From assembly GCF_050948215.1 (NCBI RefSeq), contig NW_027488567.1, forward strand, positions 620,001 through 684,000: DNA of 64,000 nt, written 5' to 3'. Made by a program: the position numbers and the translations under genes. Below, one piece after another: positions 52,978 to 64,000 of the stretch (position 1 is its first letter; every line of letters begins with the position of its first letter). This DNA comes from Halictus rubicundus. Taxonomy: Eukaryota > Arthropoda > Insecta > Hymenoptera > Halictidae. The notes under the pieces were generated by a model. The model made no database searches, was not told where the DNA came from, and saw only the letters and a list, made by a program, of their open reading frames with translations.

Positions 52978-55900
52978 TGAGGATAGAATAGTAAAGATGA
53001 CAGGATAGGATACAGGATACGATATTATAGAGGATACGATATGATAGAGGATAGGACAGGATAGAGGATAGTATAGGATAGAGGATAGGATAGGATAGAG
53101 GATAGGATAGGATAGAGGATAGGATAGGACAGAGGATAGGATAGGATACAGGATACGATATTATAGAGAATACGATATTATAGAGGATAGGATAGGATAG
53201 AGGATAGGATAGGATAAAGGATAGGATAGGATAGAGGATAGGATAGAGGATAGGGTGGAGGATTGGATAAGATAGAGGATATTATAGGATAGAGGATAGG
53301 ATAGGATAGCGGATAGGATACGGATAGAGGATAGGATAGGATAGAGGATAGGATAGAGGATAGGATAGAGGATAGGATAGAGGATTGGATAGGATAGAGG
53401 ATATTATAGGATAGAGGATAGGATAGGATAGCGGATAGGATAGGATGGAGTATAGGAAAGGATAGAGGATATGTTAGGATAGAGGATAGGATACGATAGT
53501 GGATAGGATAGAGGATAGGATAGAGTATTGGATAGGATAGAGGATATTATAGGATAGTGGATAGGATAGGATAGCGGATAGGATAGGATGGAGTATACGA
53601 TAGAATTGAGGATAGGATAGGGTTGAGGATAGGATAGGATCGAGGATACGATACGATAGAGTATAGGATAGAGAATAGGATAGGATAGAGGATACGATAC
53701 GATAGAGGATAGGATAGAGAATAGGATAGGATAGAGGATATTATAGGATAGAGGATAGAATAGGATGGAGGATAGGATAGGATAGAGGATAGGATAGGAT
53801 TGAGGATTGGATAGGATAGAGGATAGGATAGGATAGAGGATAGGATAGGATAGAGGATATGTGAGGATAGAGGATACGATAGGATAGAGGATAGGATAGG
53901 ATAGATGATATTATAGGAAAGAGGATAGGATATGATAGAGGATACGATATTATAGAGGATAGGATAGGATAGAGGATAGGATAGGATAGAGAATAGGATA
54001 GGATAGAGGATAGGATAGGATAGAGGATAGAATAGAGAATAGGATAGGATAGAGGATATTATAGGATAGAGGATAGAATAGGATGGAGGATAGGATAGGA
54101 TAAAGGATAGGATAGGATAGAGGATAGGATAGGATAGAGGATAGGATAGGATAGAGGATAGGATAGGATATAGGATAGGATAGGATAGAGGATAGGATAG
54201 GATAGAGGATAGGATAGGATAGATGATTGGATAGGATAGAGGATACCAAAGGATAGAGGATAGGATAGGATTGAGGATAGGATAGGAAAGAGGACAGGAT
54301 AGGATACAGGATACGATATTATAGAGGATACGATATTATAGAGGATAGGATAGGATAGAGGATAGGATAGGATAGAGGATAGGATAGGATAGAGGATAGG
54401 ATAGGATAGAGGATAGGATAGGATAGAGGATAGGATAGGACAGAGGATAGGATAGGATAGAGGATAGGATAGGATAGAGGATAGGATAGAGGATTGGATA
54501 GGATAGAGGATATTATAGGATAGAGGATAGGATAGGATAGCGGATAGGATACGGATAGAGGATAGGATAGGATAGAGGATAGGATAGAGGATAGGATAGA
54601 GGATTGGATAGGATAGAGGATATTATAGGATAGAGGATAGAATAGGATAGAGGATAGGATAGGGTAGAGGATAGGATAGGATAGAGGATAGGATTGGATA
54701 TAGGATAGGATAGGATAGGATAGAGGATAGGATAGGATAGAGGATAGGATAGGATAGAGGATAGGACAGGATAGAGGATAGGATAGGATAGAGGATAGGA
54801 TAGGATAGAGGATAGGATAGGATTGAGGATAGGATAGTAAAGATGACAGGATAGCATACAGGATACGATATTATAGAGGATAGGATAGGATAGAGGATAG
54901 GATAGGATAGGGTAGAGGATAGGATAGGATAGAGGATAGGATACGGATAGAGGATAGGATAGGATAGAGGATAGGATAGAGGATTGGATAGGATAGAGGA
55001 TATTATAGGATAGAGGATAGGATAGGATGGAGGATATAATAGGATAGAGGATAAGATAGGATAGAGGATAGGATAGGATAGAGGTTAGGATAGGATAGGA
55101 TAGAGGACTGGATAGGATAGAGGATAGGATAGGATTGAGGATAGGATAGTAAAGATGACAGGATAGGATACAGGATACGATATTATAGAGGATACGATAT
55201 TATAGAGGATAGGATAGGATAGAGGATAGGGTAGGATAGAGGATAGGATAGGATGGAGGATAGGATAGGATATAGGATAGGATAGGATAGATGATAGGAT
55301 AGGACAGAGGATAGGATAGGATAGAGGATAGGATATTATAGAGGATAGGATATAGGATTGGATAGAGGATTGGATAGGATAGAGGATATTATAGGATAGA
55401 GGATAGGATAGGATAGCGGATAGGATAGGATGGAGTATAGGATAGGATAGAGGATATGTTAGGATAGAGGATAGGATACGATAGTGGATAGGATAGAGGA
55501 TAGGATAGAGTATTGGATAGGATAGAGGATATTATAGGATAGTGGATAGGATAGGATAGCGGATAGGATAGGATGGAGTATACGATAGAATTGAGGATAG
55601 GATAGGGTTGAGGATAGGATAGGATCGAGGATACGATACGATAGAGTATAGGATAGAGAATAGGATAGGATAGAGGATACGATACGATAGAGGATAGGAT
55701 AGAGAATAGGATAGGATAGAGGATATTATAGGATAGAGGATAGAATAGGATGGAGGATAGGATAGGATAGAGGATAGGATAGGATAGAGGATTGGATAGG
55801 ATAGAGGATAGGATAGGATAGAGGATAGGATAGGATAGAGGATAGGATAGGATATAGGATAGGATAGGATAGAGGATAGGATAGGATAGAGGATAGGATA

Positions 55901-58071
55901 GGATAGATGATTGGATAGGATAGAGGATACCAAAGGATAGAGGATAGGATAGGATTGAGGATAGGATAGGAAAGAGGACAGGATAGGATACAGGATACGA
56001 TATTATAGAGGATACGATATTATAGAGGATAGGATAGGATAGAGGATAGGATAGGATAGAGGATAGGATAGGATAGAGGATAGGATAGGATAGAGGATAG
56101 GATAGGACAGAGGATAGGATAGGATAGAGGATAGGATAGGATAGAGGATAGGATAGAGGATTGGATAGGATAGAGGATATTATAGGATAGAGGATAGGAT
56201 AGGATAGCGGATAGGATACGGATAGAGGATAGGATAGGATAGAGGATAGGATAGAGGATAGGATAGAGGATTGGGTAGGATAGAGGATATTATAGGATAG
56301 AGGATAGGATAGGATAGAGGATAGGATAGGGTAGAGGATAGGATAGGATAGAGGATAAGATTGGATATAGGATAGGTTAGGATAGGATAGAGGATAGGAT
56401 AGGATAGAGGATAGGATAGGATAGAGGATAGGACAGGATAGAGGATAGGATAGGATAGAGGATAGGATAGGATAGAGGATAGGATAGGATTGAGGATAGG
56501 ATAGTAAAGATGACAGGATAGGATACAGGATACGATATTATAGAGGATACGATATTATAGAGGATAGGATAGGATAGAGGATAGGATAGGGTAGAGGATA
56601 GGATAGGATAGAGGATAGGATACGGATAGAGGATAGGATAGGATAGAGGATAGGATAGAGGATTGGATAGGATAGAGGATATTATAGGATAGAGGATAGG
56701 ATAGGATGGAGGATATAATAGGATAGAGGATAAGATAGGATAGAGGATAGGATAGGATAGAGGTTAGGATAGGATAGGATAGAGGATTGGATAGGATAGA
56801 GGATAGGATAGGATTGAGGATAGGATAGTAAAGATGACAGGATAGGATACAGGATACGATATTATAGAGGATACGATATTATAGAGGATAGGATAGGATA
56901 GAGGATAGGGTAGGATAAAGGATAGGATAGGATAGAGGATAGGATAGGATGGAGGATAGGATAGGATATAGGATATAGGATAGGATAGAGGATAGGATAG
57001 GATAGAGGATAGGATAGGGTAGAGGATAGGATAGGATAGAGGATAGGATACGGATAGAGGATAGGATAGGATAGAGGATAGGATAGAGGATAGGATAGAG
57101 GATTGGATAGGATAGAGGATATTATAGGATAGAGGATAGGATAGGATGGAGGATAGGATAGGATAGAGGATAAGATAGGATAGAGGATAACATAGGGGAT
57201 TGGATAGGATAGAGGATAGGAGACCATAGAGGATAGGATAGGATTGATGATAGGATAGGAAAGATTACAGGATAGGATACAGGATACGATATTATAGAGG
57301 ATACGATATTATAGAGGATAGGATAGGATAGAGCATAGGGTAGGATAGAGGATAGGATAGGATAGAGGATAGGATAGGATGGAGGATAGGATAGGATATA
57401 GGATATAGGATAGGATAGAGGATAGGATAGGATAGAGGATAGGATAGGATAGATGATAGGATAGGACAGAGGATATGATAGGATAGAGGATAGGATATTA
57501 TAGAGGATAGGATATAGGATTGGATAGGATAGAGGATAGGATTGGATAGAGGATAGGATAGGATTGAGGATAGGAGAGGATAGAGGATAGGAGAGGATAG
57601 AGTATAGGATAGGATAGAGGATAGGATAGGATAGCGGATAGGATAGTATGGAGTATACGATAGAATTGAGGATAGGATAGGGTTGAGGATAGGATAGGAT
57701 AGAGGATAGGATAGGATAGAGGATAGGATAGGATAGAGGATTGGATAGGCTAGAGGATGCGATAGGATAGAGGATAGGATAGGATAGAGGATAGGATAGG
57801 ATAGAGGATAGGACAGGATAGAGGATAGGATAGGATAGAGGATAGGATAGGATAGAGGATAGGATAGGATAGAGGATAGGATAGGATACAGGATACGATA
57901 TTATAGAGGATACGATATTATAGAGGATAGGATAGGATAGAGGATAGGATAGGATAAAGGATAGGATAGGATAAAGGATAGGATAGGATAGAGGATAGGA
58001 GAGGATAGAGTATAGGATAGGATAGAGGATAGGATAGGATAGCGGATAGGATAGTATGGAGTATACGATAG

Positions 58072-58231
58072 AATTGAGGATAGGATAGGGTTGAGGATAT
58101 TATAGGATAGAGGATAGGAGAAGATAGAGGATAGGATAGGATAGAGGATAGGATACGATAGAGGATAGGATAGAGAATAGGATAGGATAGAGGGTAGGGG
58201 ATTGGATCGGATACAGGATAGGAGACGGTAG
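58072..58231 (-). repeat. 160-bp landmark block, right copy 7
   Basis: Duplicate of 45340-45499 at offset 12732, sharing its ATATTATAGG variant. Confidence 0.8.
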
Positions 58232-60303
58232 AGGATTGGAGAGGATAGAGGATAGGATAGGATAGAGGATATTATAGGATAGAGGATAGGATAGGATGGA
58301 GGATAGGATAGGATAGAGGATAAGATAGGATAGAGGATAGGAGACCATAGAGGATAGGATAGGATTGATGATAGGATAGGAAAGATTACAGGATAGGATA
58401 CATTATACGATATTATAGAGGATACGATATTATAGAGGATAGGATAGGATAGAGGATAGGATAGGATAGAGGATAGGATAGGATGGAGGATAGGATAGGA
58501 TATAGGATAGGATAGGATAGAGGATAGGATAGGATAGAGGATAGGATAGGGGATTGGATAGCATAGAGGATACGAGACGATAGAGGATAGGATAGGATAG
58601 AGGATAACATAGGGGATTGGATAGCATAGAGGATAGGAGACGATAGAGGATAGGATAGGATAGACAATAGAATAGGATAGATGATATTATAGGATAGGGG
58701 ATAGGATATAGGATTGGATAGGATAGAGGATAGGATCGGATAGAGGATAGGATAGGATTGAGGATAGGAGAGGATAGAGCAGATGATATAGCATAGGAAA
58801 GAATTGAGGATAGGATAGGATAGAATATAGGATAGGATAGAGAGTAGGATAGGATAGATGATGTTATAGGATAGAGGATAGGATAGGATGGAGGATAGGA
58901 CAGGATAGAGGATAGGATAGGATAGAGGATAGGATAGGATAGAGGATAGGATAGGACAGAGGATAGGATAGGATAGAGGATAGGATAGGATAGAGGATAG
59001 GATAGGATAGAGGATAGGATAGAGGATAGGATAGAGGATAGGATAGAGGATTGGATAGGATAGAGGATATTATAGGATAGAGGATAGGATAGGATAGCGG
59101 ATAGGATACGGATAGAGGATAGGATAGGATAGAGGATAGGATAGAGGATAGGATAGAGGATTGGATAGGATAGAGGATATTATAGGATAGAGGATAGGAT
59201 AGGATAGAGGATAGGATAGGGTAGAGGATAGGATAGGATAGAGGATAGGATTGGATATAGGATAGGATAGGATAGGATAGATGATAGGATAGGATAGAGG
59301 ATAGGATAGGATAGAGGATAGGACAGGATAGAGGATAGGATAGGATAGAGGATAGGATAGGATAGAGGATAGGATAGGATTGAGGATAGGATAGTAAAGA
59401 TGACAGGATAGGATACAGGATACGATATTATAGAGGATACGATATTATAGAGGATAGGATAGGATAGAGGATAGGATAGGGTAGAGGATAGGATAGGATA
59501 GAGGATAGGATACGGATAGAGGATAGGATAGGATAGAGGATAGGATAGAGGATTGGATAGGATAGAGGATATTATAGGATAGAGGATAGGATAGGATGGA
59601 GGATATAATAGGATAGAGGATAAGGTAGGATAGAGGATAGGATAGGATAGAGGTTAGGATAGGATAGAGGATAGGATAGGATAGATGATAGGATAGGACA
59701 GAGGATAGGATAGGATAGAGGATTAGATATTATAGAGGATAGGATATAGGATTGGATAGGATAGAGGATAGGATTGGATAGAGGATAGGATAGGATTGAG
59801 GATAGGAGAGGATAGAGGATAGGAGAGGATAGAGTATAGGATAGGATAGAGGATAGGATAGGATAGCGGATAGGATAGTATGGAGTATACGATAGAATTG
59901 AGGATAGGATAGGGTTGAGGATAGGATAGGATAGAGGATAGGATAGGATAGAGGATAGGATAGGATAGAGGATTGGATAGGCTAGAGGATGCGATAGGAT
60001 AGAGGATAGGATAGGATAGAGGATAGGATAGGATAGAGGATAGGACAGGATAGAGGATAGGATAGGATAGAGGATAGGATAGGATAGAGGATAGGATAGG
60101 ATAGAGGATAGGATAGGATACAGGATACGATATTATAGAGGATACGATATTATAGAGGATAGGATAGGATAGAGGATAGGATAGGATAAAGGATAGGATA
60201 GGATAAAGGATAGGATAGGATAGAGGATAGGAGAGGATAGAGTATAGGATAGGATAGAGGATAGGATAGGATAGCGGATAGGATAGTATGGAGTATACGA
60301 TAG

Positions 60304-60463
60304 AATTGAGGATAGGATAGGGTTGAGGATACTATAGGATAGAGGATAGGAGAAGATAGAGGATAGGATAGGATAGAGGATAGGATACGATAGAGGATAG
60401 GATAGAGAATAGGATAGGATAGAGGGTAGGGGATTGGATCGGATACAGGATAGGAGACGGTAG
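60304..60463 (-). repeat. 160-bp landmark block, right copy 8
   Basis: Counterpart of the shortened copy at 47560, but here the 46 bp are present. The loss therefore happened in the 47.5-kb copy or the segment was restored here. Confidence 0.8.
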
Positions 60464-61766
60464 AGGATTGGAGAGGATAGAGGATAGGATAGGATAGAGT
60501 ATATTATAGGACAGAGGATAGGATAGGATGGAGGATAGGATAGGATAGAGGATAAGATAGGATAGAGGATAGGAGACCATAGAGGATAGGATAGGATTGA
60601 TGATAGGATAGGAAAGATTACAGGATAGGATACATTATACGATATTATAGAGGATACGATATTATAGAGGATAGGATAGGATAGAGGATAGGATAGGATA
60701 GAGGATAGGATAGGATGGAGGATAGGATAGGATATAGGATAGGATAGGATAGAGGATAGGATAGGATAGAGGATAGGATAGGGGATTGGATAGCATAGAG
60801 GATACGAGACGATAGAGGATAGGATAGGATAGAGGATAACATAGGGGATTGGATAGCATAGAGGATAGGAGACGATAGAGGATAGGATAGGATAGACATT
60901 AGAATAGGATAGATGATATTATAGGATAGGGGATAGGATATAGGATTGGATAGGATAGAGGATAGGATCGGATAGAGGATAGGATAGGATTGAGGATAGG
61001 AGAGGATAGAGCAGATGATATAGCATAGGAAAGAATTGAGGATAGGATAGGATAGAATATAGGATAGGATAGAGAGTAGGATAGGATAGATGATGTTATA
61101 GGATAGAGGATAGGATAGGATGGAGGATAGGACAGGATAGAGGATAGGATAGGATAGAGGATAGGATAGAGGATAGGATAGAGGATTGGATAGGATAGAG
61201 GATATTATAGGATAGAGGATAGGATAGGATAGAGGATAGGATAGGGTAGAGGATAGGATAGGATAGAGGATAGGATTGGATATAGGATAGGATAGGATAG
61301 GATAGAGGATAGGATAGGATAGAGGATAGGATAGGATAGAGGACAGGACAGGATAGAGGATAGGATAGGATAGAGGATAGGATAGGATAGAGGATAGGAT
61401 AGGATAGAGGATAGGATAGAGGATTGGGTAGGATAGAGGATATTATAGGATAGAGGATAGGATAGGATGGAGGATATAATAGGATAGAGGATAAGGTAGG
61501 ATAGAGGATAGGATAGGATAGAGGTTAGGATAGGATAGAGGATAGGATAGGATAGATGATAGGATAGGACAGAGGATAGGATAGGATAGAGGATAGGATA
61601 TTATAGAGGATAGGATATAGGATTGGATAGGATAGAGGATAGGATTGGATAGAGGATAGGATAGGATTGAGGATAGGAGAGGATAGAGGATAGGAGAGGA
61701 TAGAGTATAGGATAGGATAGAGGATAGGGTAGGATAGCGGATAGGATAGTATGGAGTATACGATAG

Positions 61767-61926
61767 AATTGAGGATAGGATAGGGTTGAGGATACTATAG
61801 GATAGAGGATAGGAAAAGATAGAGGATAGGATAGGATAGAGGATAGGATACGATAGAGAATAGGATAGAGAATAGGATAGGATAGAGGGTAGGGGATTGG
61901 ATCGGATACAGGATAGGAGACGGTAG
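61767..61926 (-). repeat. 160-bp landmark block, right copy 9
   Basis: Private changes include GGAAAAGATAG and GATAGAGAATAGGATAGAG near 61810-61870. Confidence 0.8.
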
Positions 61927-62395
61927 AGGATTGGATAGGATAGAGGATAGGATAGGATAGAGGATATTATAGGATAGAGGATAGGATAGGATGGAGGATA
62001 GGATAGGATAGAGGATAAGATAGGATAGAGGATAACATAGGGGATTGGATAGGATAGAGGATAGGAGACCATAGAGGATAGGATAGGATAGAGGATAGGA
62101 TAGAGGATAGGATAGAGGATTGGATAGGATAGAGGATATTATAGGATAGAGGATAGGATAGGATGGAGGATAGGATAGGATAGAGGATAAGATAGGATAG
62201 AGGATAACATAGGGGATTGGATAGGATAGAGGATAGGAGACCATAGAGGATAGGATAGAGGATTGGATAGGATAGAGGATATTATAGGATAGAGGATAGG
62301 ATAGGATGGAGGATAGGATAGGATAGAGGATAAGATAGGATAGAGGATAACATAGGGGATTGGATAGGATAGAGGATAGGAGACCATAGAGGATA
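61925..62395 (-). repeat. Local tandem triplication (172 and 143 bp steps)
   Basis: GGAGACC occurs at 62064, 62236 and 62379. The second and third copies are 143 bp apart (7 x 17 + 2 x 12); GGATTGG at 62117 and 62260 confirms this. Each copy carries AGGATAAGATAGG and AACATAGGGGATTGG in the same order. Confidence 0.85.
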
Positions 62396-63231
62396 GGATA
62401 GGATTGATGATAGGATAGGAAAGATTACAGGATAGGAAACAGGATACGATATTATAGAGGATACGATATTATAGAGGATAGGATAGGATAGAGCATAGGG
62501 TAGGATAGAGGATAGGATAGGATAGAGGATAGGATAGGATGGAGGATAGGATAGGATATAGGATATAGGATAGGATAGAGGAGAGGATAGGATAGAGGAT
62601 AGGATAGGATAGATGATAGGATAGGACAGAGGATAGGATAGGATAGAGGATAGGATATTATAGAGGATAGGATATAGGATTGGATAGGATAGAGGATAGG
62701 ATTGGATAGAGGATAGGATAGGATTGAGGATAGGAGAGGATAGAGGATAGGAGAGGATAGAGTATAGGATAGGATAGAGGATAGGATAGGATAGCGGATA
62801 GGATAGTATGGAGTATACGATAGAATTGAGGATAGGATAGGGTTGAGGATAGGATAGGATAGAGGATAGGATAGGATAGAGGATAGGATAGGATAGAGGA
62901 TTGGATAGGCTAGAGGATGCGATAGGATAGAGGATAGGATAGGATAGAGGATAGGATAGGATAGAGGATAGGACAGGATAGAGGATAGGATAGGATAGAG
63001 GATAGGATAGGATAGAGGATAGGATAGGATAGAGGATAGGATAGGATACAGGATACGATATTATAGAGGATACGATATTATAGAGGATAGGATAGGATAG
63101 AGGATAGGATAGGATAAAGGATAGGATAGGATAAAGGATAGGATAGGATAGAGGATAGGAGAGGATAGAGTATAGGATAGGATAGAGGATAGGATAGGAT
63201 AGCGGATAGGATAGTATGGAGTATACGATAG

Positions 63232-63391
63232 AATTGAGGATAGGATAGGGTTGAGGATACTATAGGATAGAGGATAGGAGAAGATAGAGGATAGGATAGG
63301 ATAGAGGATAGGATACGATAGAGGATAGGATAGAGAATAGGATAGGATAGAGGGTAGGGGATTGGATCGGATACAGGATAGGAGACGGTAG
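63232..63391 (-). repeat. 160-bp landmark block, right copy 10
   Basis: Distal type, with ATACTATAGG like the copies at 38569 and 51762. Confidence 0.8.
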
Positions 63392-64000
63392 AGGATTGGA
63401 GAGGATAGAGGATAGGATAGGATAGAGGATAACAGAGGGGATTGGATAGCATAGAGGATAGGAGACGATAGAGGATAGGATAGGATAGACAATAGAATAG
63501 GATAGATGATATTATAGGATAGGGGATAGGATAGGATGGAGGATAGGACAGGATAGAGGATAGGATAGGATAGAGGATAGGATAGGATAGAGGATAGGAT
63601 AGGACAGAGGATAGGATAGGATAGAGGATAGGATAGGATAGAGGATAGGATAGGATAGAGGATAGGATAGGACAGAGGATAGGATAGGATAGAGGATAGG
63701 ATAGGATAGAGGATAGGATAGGATAGAGGATAGAGGATAGGATAGGATAGAGGATAGGATAGAGGATAGGATAGAGGATTGGATAGGATAGAGGATATTA
63801 TAGGATAGAGGATAGGATAGGATGGAGGATAGGATAGGATAGGGGATAGGATATAGGATTGGATAGGATAGAGGATAGGATAGGATAGAGGATAGGATAG
63901 GATAGAGGATAAGAAAGGATAGAGGATAGGATAGGATGGAGGATTGGATAGGATAGAGGATGCGATAGGATAGAGGATAGGATAGGATAGAGGATAGGAT

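Larger units (their letters stand above)
57450..61140 (-). repeat. Two tandem 2.2-kb sub-blocks (in E copy 2)
   Basis: Landmarks 57650/58058 recur at 59882/60290 (offset 2232). A further related block with landmarks 62810/63218 starts near 62.6 kb. Confidence 0.85.
48760..61190 (-). repeat. 12-13 kb tandem duplication E, copy 2
   Basis: Partner of copy 1. Relative to it, about 593 bp are added at 49.57-50.16 kb and 495 bp are missing near 55.26 kb. Its first part also aligns with 34.2-35.08 kb (offset 14478, then 14495), because that segment is itself a duplicate of 36.1-36.9 kb. Confidence 0.9.
10995..64000 (-). repeat. 17-bp satellite array, right arm (G-rich strand on +)
   Basis: The same monomer in reverse orientation, GATAGGATAGGATAGAG on +. 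The 53 kb is repeat throughout, with no unique segment. It carries the same variant monomers as the left arm (for example GATACGATATTATAGAG), so both arms belong to one satellite family. It also has variants I do not find on the left: a GCAGATGATAGAGCATAGG cassette, a GATACCAAAG monomer, and heptamer runs followed by GATAGTT. Large head-to-tail duplications are described separately. The longest open frames on the minus strand (30279-31535, 28792-29982, 35707-36861, 26320-27381) follow from the repeat and are not genes. Confidence 0.97.

Noticed and set aside
1..64000. CRISPR array
   Set aside because: There are no unique spacers between repeats. The units are contiguous 17-mers and the variation is by substitution and pentamer number.
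10995..64000. GATA-factor binding sites
   Set aside because: In the consensus every GATA is preceded by G (GGATAG), so it does not fit WGATAR. Matches such as TGATAG arise only in scattered variants.
1..64000. Telomeric repeat array
   Set aside because: The unit resembles telomere repeats only in being G-rich on one strand. It has no TTAGGG, TTAGG or TTTAGGG runs and it changes orientation inside the window.

Overview
The whole 64 kb window is one tandemly repeated satellite array. I find no unique sequence, no credible gene, no RNA gene and no recognisable transposon. The consensus monomer is 17 bp, CTCTATCCTATCCTATC on the pyrimidine-rich strand, best read as a CT dinucleotide followed by three CTATC pentamers. 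It has 7 C, 7 T and 3 A, is about 41% GC, and is extremely strand-asymmetric. An array this long, with nested higher-order duplications and no coding content, points to a eukaryotic heterochromatic or subtelomeric-type satellite. Nothing identifies the taxon, and I do not recognise this 17-mer as a named satellite.

Layout. Bases 1 to about 10994 carry the C-rich strand on +. At a 16-bp perfect palindrome (10987-11002) the array flips abruptly, and from about 10995 to 64000 the G-rich strand is on +. The two flanks of this joint are not mirror images. Each is a truncated copy of an array segment found intact elsewhere in the window (left side at about 1.76-1.87 kb, right side at about 16.0 and 23.1 kb). 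The two arms share a diagnostic 160-bp block in opposite orientation but also carry arm-specific variants.

Higher-order structure. Sequence-variant monomers act as landmarks. In the left arm there are blocks duplicated at about 2.0, 2.48 and 6.17 kb, plus a 400-bp tandem repeat. In the right arm, 13.4-19.7 kb is repeated head-to-tail at 19.7-26.8 kb, and a partial third copy lies at 28.35-30.17 kb. The 30.1-38.5 kb stretch is a mosaic of 2-5 kb duplications. The 36.2-48.4 kb stretch is repeated at 48.8-61.2 kb. Copies differ mainly by whole-unit gains and losses, with sizes that fit 17a+12b bp. A (GATAGAG)n heptamer tract varies in copy number at homologous positions.

Long open reading frames on the C-rich strand follow from the repeat: 17 is not divisible by 3 and the consensus has no stop codon in any frame of that strand. 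They should not be annotated as genes. I found no evidence of a new functional system. What deserves attention is the organisation of the array, the inversion joint and the duplication history, all of which need an assembly check first.
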